Positions 14,008 to 16,399 of a DNA stretch of 16,399 nucleotides are shown here, one piece after another. Every line of letters begins with the position of its first letter. The first letter of the stretch is position 1. Location of the stretch: NCBI GenBank assembly GCA_017996075.1, contig JAGOHQ010000004.1:1-16399 (forward strand), in the 5' to 3' direction. The DNA is from Aliarcobacter sp. Its GTDB lineage: Bacteria > Campylobacterota > Campylobacteria > Campylobacterales > Arcobacteraceae. Both the position numbers and the translations under genes were made by a program. The notes below the pieces were generated by a model. It saw only the letters and a list, made by a program, of their open reading frames with translations. It made no database searches and was not told the DNA's origin.

Positions 14008-14795
14008 TGACAAAAACATATAAATTTATCTCTTGGAATGTAAATGGTATCAGAGCAGTTGATAAAAAAGAGGCTCTAAAATGGGTAGATGATTACAATA
14101 TTGATATTTTAGGAGTTCAAGAGACAAAATCACAAAAAGATCAAATACCAAATACAATATTTAATAAAGAGTTTTCTTTTAAAACTGCAAGCGAATCAAA
14201 AATAAAAGGAAGAAGCGGAACAGCACTGTTTTCAGATATTAAAACTACTTTTGATTGCACTTGTCCTAGTGTAGATATTTTAGATGAAGGACGAATAAAT
14301 GAAGTTCATTTTAATTTAGGAAACAAAGATATAGCATTTTTTAATGTATATTTTCCAAATGGTCAAAGTAAAGAGGAAAGACTTGAATATAAAATGGAAT
14401 TTTATGATAGATTTTTAAATCATTGTGAAAATTTAAAAAAAGATGGAAAATCAATAATTGTTTGTGGAGATGTAAACACTGCTCACACAGAAATTGATAT
14501 TGCACGTCCAAAAGCAAATGAAAATACAAGTGGTTTTTTAAAAATGGAGAGAGATTGGATAACAAAATTTTTAAATCATGGATATATTGATACTTTTAGA
14601 CTAATACATGGTGATATAAAAGATAAATACTCTTGGTGGAGTTATAGAGCAAATGCAAGAGAGAATAATGTTGGCTGGAGAATTGACTATTTTTATGTAA
14701 GTGAAGATTTAAAAGATTTTGTAAAAGATGCTTATATTTTAGATGATATCTTTGGAAGTGACCACTGTCCTATTGGGATTGAAATTGAGATTTAG
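14007..14795 (+). CDS. xth: Exodeoxyribonuclease III / AP endonuclease
   Basis: This 262-residue enzyme cuts DNA at abasic sites and trims 3' ends during base-excision repair. The exonuclease-endonuclease-phosphatase motifs are complete: WNVNGIRA (10-17), LGVQETK with metal-binding Glu39, NVYFPNG with Tyr115, CGDVNTAH with Asp155 and Asn157, IDIARPK, GWRIDYFY and SDHCPIGIE with Asp252 and His253. The GWRIDYF version is typical of the ExoA/Xth group. It begins at the last base of the upstream small gene's stop. It runs convergently into thiI and its transcript can end at the hairpin at 14801-14842. Confidence 0.95.
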   Translation: MTKTYKFISWNVNGIRAVDKKEALKWVDDYNIDILGVQETKSQKDQIPNTIFNKEFSFKTASESKIKGRSGTALFSDIKTTFDCTCPSVDILDEGRINEVHFNLGNKDIAFFNVYFPNGQSKEERLEYKMEFYDRFLNHCENLKKDGKSIIVCGDVNTAHTEIDIARPKANENTSGFLKMERDWITKFLNHGYIDTFRLIHGDIKDKYSWWSYRANARENNVGWRIDYFYVSEDLKDFVKDAYILDDIFGSDHCPIGIEIEI

Positions 14796-14800
14796 GAGTT

Positions 14801-14842
14801 ATATACAAATATTAAGGTCTAAAAACCTTTATATTTGTATAT
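14801..14842. terminator. Long hairpin between convergent xth and thiI
   Basis: ATATACAAATATTAAGGT (14801-14818) pairs with ACCTTTATATTTGTATAT (14825-14842) with a single mismatch over 18 bp and a 6-nt loop. TTTCC follows on the + strand, suiting termination of xth. The right arm lies inside the last thiI codons and the left arm covers its stop (14812-14814). Confidence 0.55.
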
Positions 14843-16269
14843 TTTCCTTCATCTTTTAAATATTGTCCATGAAGTTGGCTTAAAACACCTTTATCACAGT
14901 ATAAAAGATAAGTTTTTGAACTATCTAATTTTTTAAACTCTTTTTTTAAATCATAAAATGGTATTTTTAAAACTTCACAAGAGGCTTTTAATATATCGTT
15001 ACTTTGTCTTATATCAACTACTATTTCGTTTTCACCAACACTATTTACAACTTCTAAAGTCCCAACTTCACAAACATCATCTAAAACTTCATCAATATTT
15101 TTGATTTTTGCATTTTTTATAGCTTCTTCTAAGATAGTATAATCAAAATTCTTTGCCTCTTTTTCAACTCTATCGTAACTTCCTGCAGTTACAGGATTTT
15201 GAGATATAACTCCACAATACTCAGGCATTGCTTCTGCAAATTTCTTTGTGCCAATTTTTGTTGCAATATCAATAATATCTGGTTTACTCATCATAGCTAG
15301 CGGTCTTAAAATCAAAATATCACTTACACTATCTATTAAACTTAAGTTTCTTAATGTTTGACTTGAAACTTGAGCAACGCTTTCACCTGTTATTAAAGCA
15401 TCAATCTTCATATTTTTTGCAACTCTTTCCGCAGCAATTATCATAAGTCTTTTTAACATAACTCCCATATAAGATGGGCTAATGTCTTTAAAAATTTGTC
15501 CTACAACATCCTCAAAAGGAATAGTAATAAACGAAACTCTATGAGTTGAAGCAAATTTATTCCACAAATACCAAGATACTTGTTTAACACCTATTTCATG
15601 AGCAATTCCACCTAAATTAAAAAATATAAAATGTGTTTTAAGTCCTCTTTTAATAGATAAATATGAAGCAACAGTTGAATCAAATCCACCTGACATTAAA
15701 GATAAAATCTCACCTTGACTACCAAGAGGAAAACCACCTAATCCACTATATCTTTGTGTAATAATATTTAATTTAGTGTGCTCTAACTCAAGTTTTATAG
15801 TAACTTCAGCATTTCTAAGATCAACACCTTTAGTTTTATTGTGTGCTAGCATATAACCACCAACAGTTTGCTCAATATCCATAGATTTAAAATCTTGTGT
15901 TCCAACTCTTTTTGCTCGTATTACAAATGTTTTATCAACTATCTCATTTGACATATATTTGTTTACTTCAACTTTTATCTTATCTAAACTATCCATATCA
16001 TTTATTTGTATAGCTTCTAAAACTTGATCAATTCCAGGTGTTTGAAGTAGTTTCTCTTTTAAAACTGAAGAAAATTCTAAAGGAGTAACTAGTTCAATTT
16101 TATCAAAAAACTTTTTTAGAACTATATCATTTGAAATATCTTTTGAAAGTTTGTGTAAATTCATTAGCAGTTGATTTAGCATCTGTTTTTTTGCTCTATC
16201 ACCTTTTATCATAATCTCTGTAAAATATTTAACTATAAATTTTTGTGTTTTTATCTCTTTTTCTATCAT
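14812..16269 (-). CDS. thiI: tRNA uracil 4-sulfurtransferase ThiI with rhodanese domain
   Basis: At 485 residues this matches the long, rhodanese-bearing form of ThiI known from E. coli. It makes 4-thiouridine at position 8 of tRNA, and in some bacteria it also supplies sulfur for the thiamine thiazole. The N-terminal ferredoxin-like and THUMP regions occupy about 1-170. The PP-loop adenylation motif MSGGFDS is at 192-198. The conserved AMPEYCGVISQNP stretch carries Cys352, and the C-terminal rhodanese domain has its persulfide-carrying Cys458 in LLYCDKGVLSQ. Both cysteines needed for the disulfide-relay mechanism are therefore present. The start at 16269 is supported by AGG about 10 nt upstream and a TATAAT box. 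No thiamine gene is beside it, so tRNA modification is the safer role. Confidence 0.96.
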   Translation of the reverse strand: MIEKEIKTQKFIVKYFTEIMIKGDRAKKQMLNQLLMNLHKLSKDISNDIVLKKFFDKIELVTPLEFSSVLKEKLLQTPGIDQVLEAIQINDMDSLDKIKVEVNKYMSNEIVDKTFVIRAKRVGTQDFKSMDIEQTVGGYMLAHNKTKGVDLRNAEVTIKLELEHTKLNIITQRYSGLGGFPLGSQGEILSLMSGGFDSTVASYLSIKRGLKTHFIFFNLGGIAHEIGVKQVSWYLWNKFASTHRVSFITIPFEDVVGQIFKDISPSYMGVMLKRLMIIAAERVAKNMKIDALITGESVAQVSSQTLRNLSLIDSVSDILILRPLAMMSKPDIIDIATKIGTKKFAEAMPEYCGVISQNPVTAGSYDRVEKEAKNFDYTILEEAIKNAKIKNIDEVLDDVCEVGTLEVVNSVGENEIVVDIRQSNDILKASCEVLKIPFYDLKKEFKKLDSSKTYLLYCDKGVLSQLHGQYLKDEGKYTNIKVFRP

Positions 16270-16300
16270 TATTTGCTTACCTATATTTTTTTAAGTCGGG

Positions 16301-16306
16301 ATTATA
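16301..16306 (-). promoter_or_regulatory. Probable -10 box of thiI
   Basis: On the minus strand GGTATAAT is a perfect -10 hexamer, preceded by a run of A residues and AT-rich DNA. It lies 31 nt before the thiI ATG and predicts a leader of about 25 nt. The region is shared with the divergent gene starting at 16354. Confidence 0.55.
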
Positions 16307-16353
16307 CCATTTTTTGAGATAATACAGCTTTTACAATATTTAAAAGGCGAAAT

Positions 16354-16399
16354 ATGGCTTTAGAAACTTTAGAAGATTTAGCAAAAGAGCTAAAAAATG
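16354..16399 (+). CDS. Start of an unidentified gene, cut by the window end
   Basis: ATG at 16354 begins an open frame of 15 codons, MALETLEDLAKELKN, that runs off the window. AAAAGGCGA ends just before it and serves as a ribosome site, and possible -10 elements (TACAAT, 16332-16337) lie upstream. The residues suggest an amphipathic helix at the N-terminus, but this is too little to name a product. It is divergent from thiI. Confidence 0.6.
   Translation, partial: MALETLEDLAKELKN

Noticed and set aside
14341..14565. Open minus-strand frame inside xth
   Set aside because: It is antisense to conserved exonuclease III motifs and has no start signals or recognisable domain.
1..16399. CRISPR arrays, insertion sequences, prophage or tRNA genes
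   Set aside because: I saw no regularly spaced repeats, transposase or integrase genes, or tRNA cloverleafs apart from the tRNA-like ends of tmRNA. The recombinase-like segment at 8825-9001 is part of a PPK2 protein and lacks any catalytic recombinase domain.

Overview
This AT-rich window looks like a chromosomal segment of an Arcobacter/Aliarcobacter-type member of the Campylobacterota. Four things support this: a tig-clpP-def gene order, a tmRNA tag (ANNTNYAPAYAKAA) very close to those I recall for Campylobacter and Helicobacter, a carboxy(nor)spermidine dehydrogenase/decarboxylase pair instead of the SAM-dependent spermidine route, and -10 boxes of the form gcTATAAT. The assignment rests on recognised families and gene order, not on a database search.

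Region 1 (1-4722, + strand) is a type I secretion module of the LapB/LapC kind. It has the 3' end of an OmpA-family protein with a thrombospondin type-3-like calcium motif, an ABC exporter with a degenerate C39-like N-terminal domain, a HlyD-family adaptor that overlaps the exporter gene by 4 nt, and a LuxR-type regulator with a degenerate receiver domain. The secreted substrate and the TolC-like outer-membrane channel are not in the window.

Region 2 (4723-5478) has no protein gene of normal size. Its main feature is ssrA (tmRNA) on the minus strand at 4926-5325, with an encoded CCA end, a G3-U70-type acceptor pair and a readable tag frame.

Region 3 (5479-9945, + strand) looks like a four-gene operon. 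It encodes carboxy(nor)spermidine dehydrogenase, the decarboxylase NspC, and two translationally coupled single-domain polyphosphate kinase 2 proteins. The second PPK2 has an extra N-terminal region resembling the arm-type DNA-binding domain of tyrosine recombinases. The operon ends in a strong hairpin that contains the last stop codon.

Region 4 (about 10000-12464, + strand) is the protein quality-control and maturation cluster: trigger factor, ClpP and peptide deformylase.

Region 5 (12461-16399) is mixed. On the minus strand are a small zinc-ribbon membrane protein, a TauE/SafE-family transporter and a rhodanese-containing ThiI. On the plus strand are a small exported protein and exonuclease III, joined by a 1-nt overlap, and finally the first 15 codons of an unidentified gene. 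Both convergent gene pairs (def with the zinc-ribbon gene, xth with thiI) share a long hairpin that runs into coding sequence.

Most of the window is ordinary housekeeping. The points most worth a second look are the arm-like domain fused to PPK2, the His-to-Gln change at the H-loop position of the exporter, and the degenerate receiver of the adjacent regulator.
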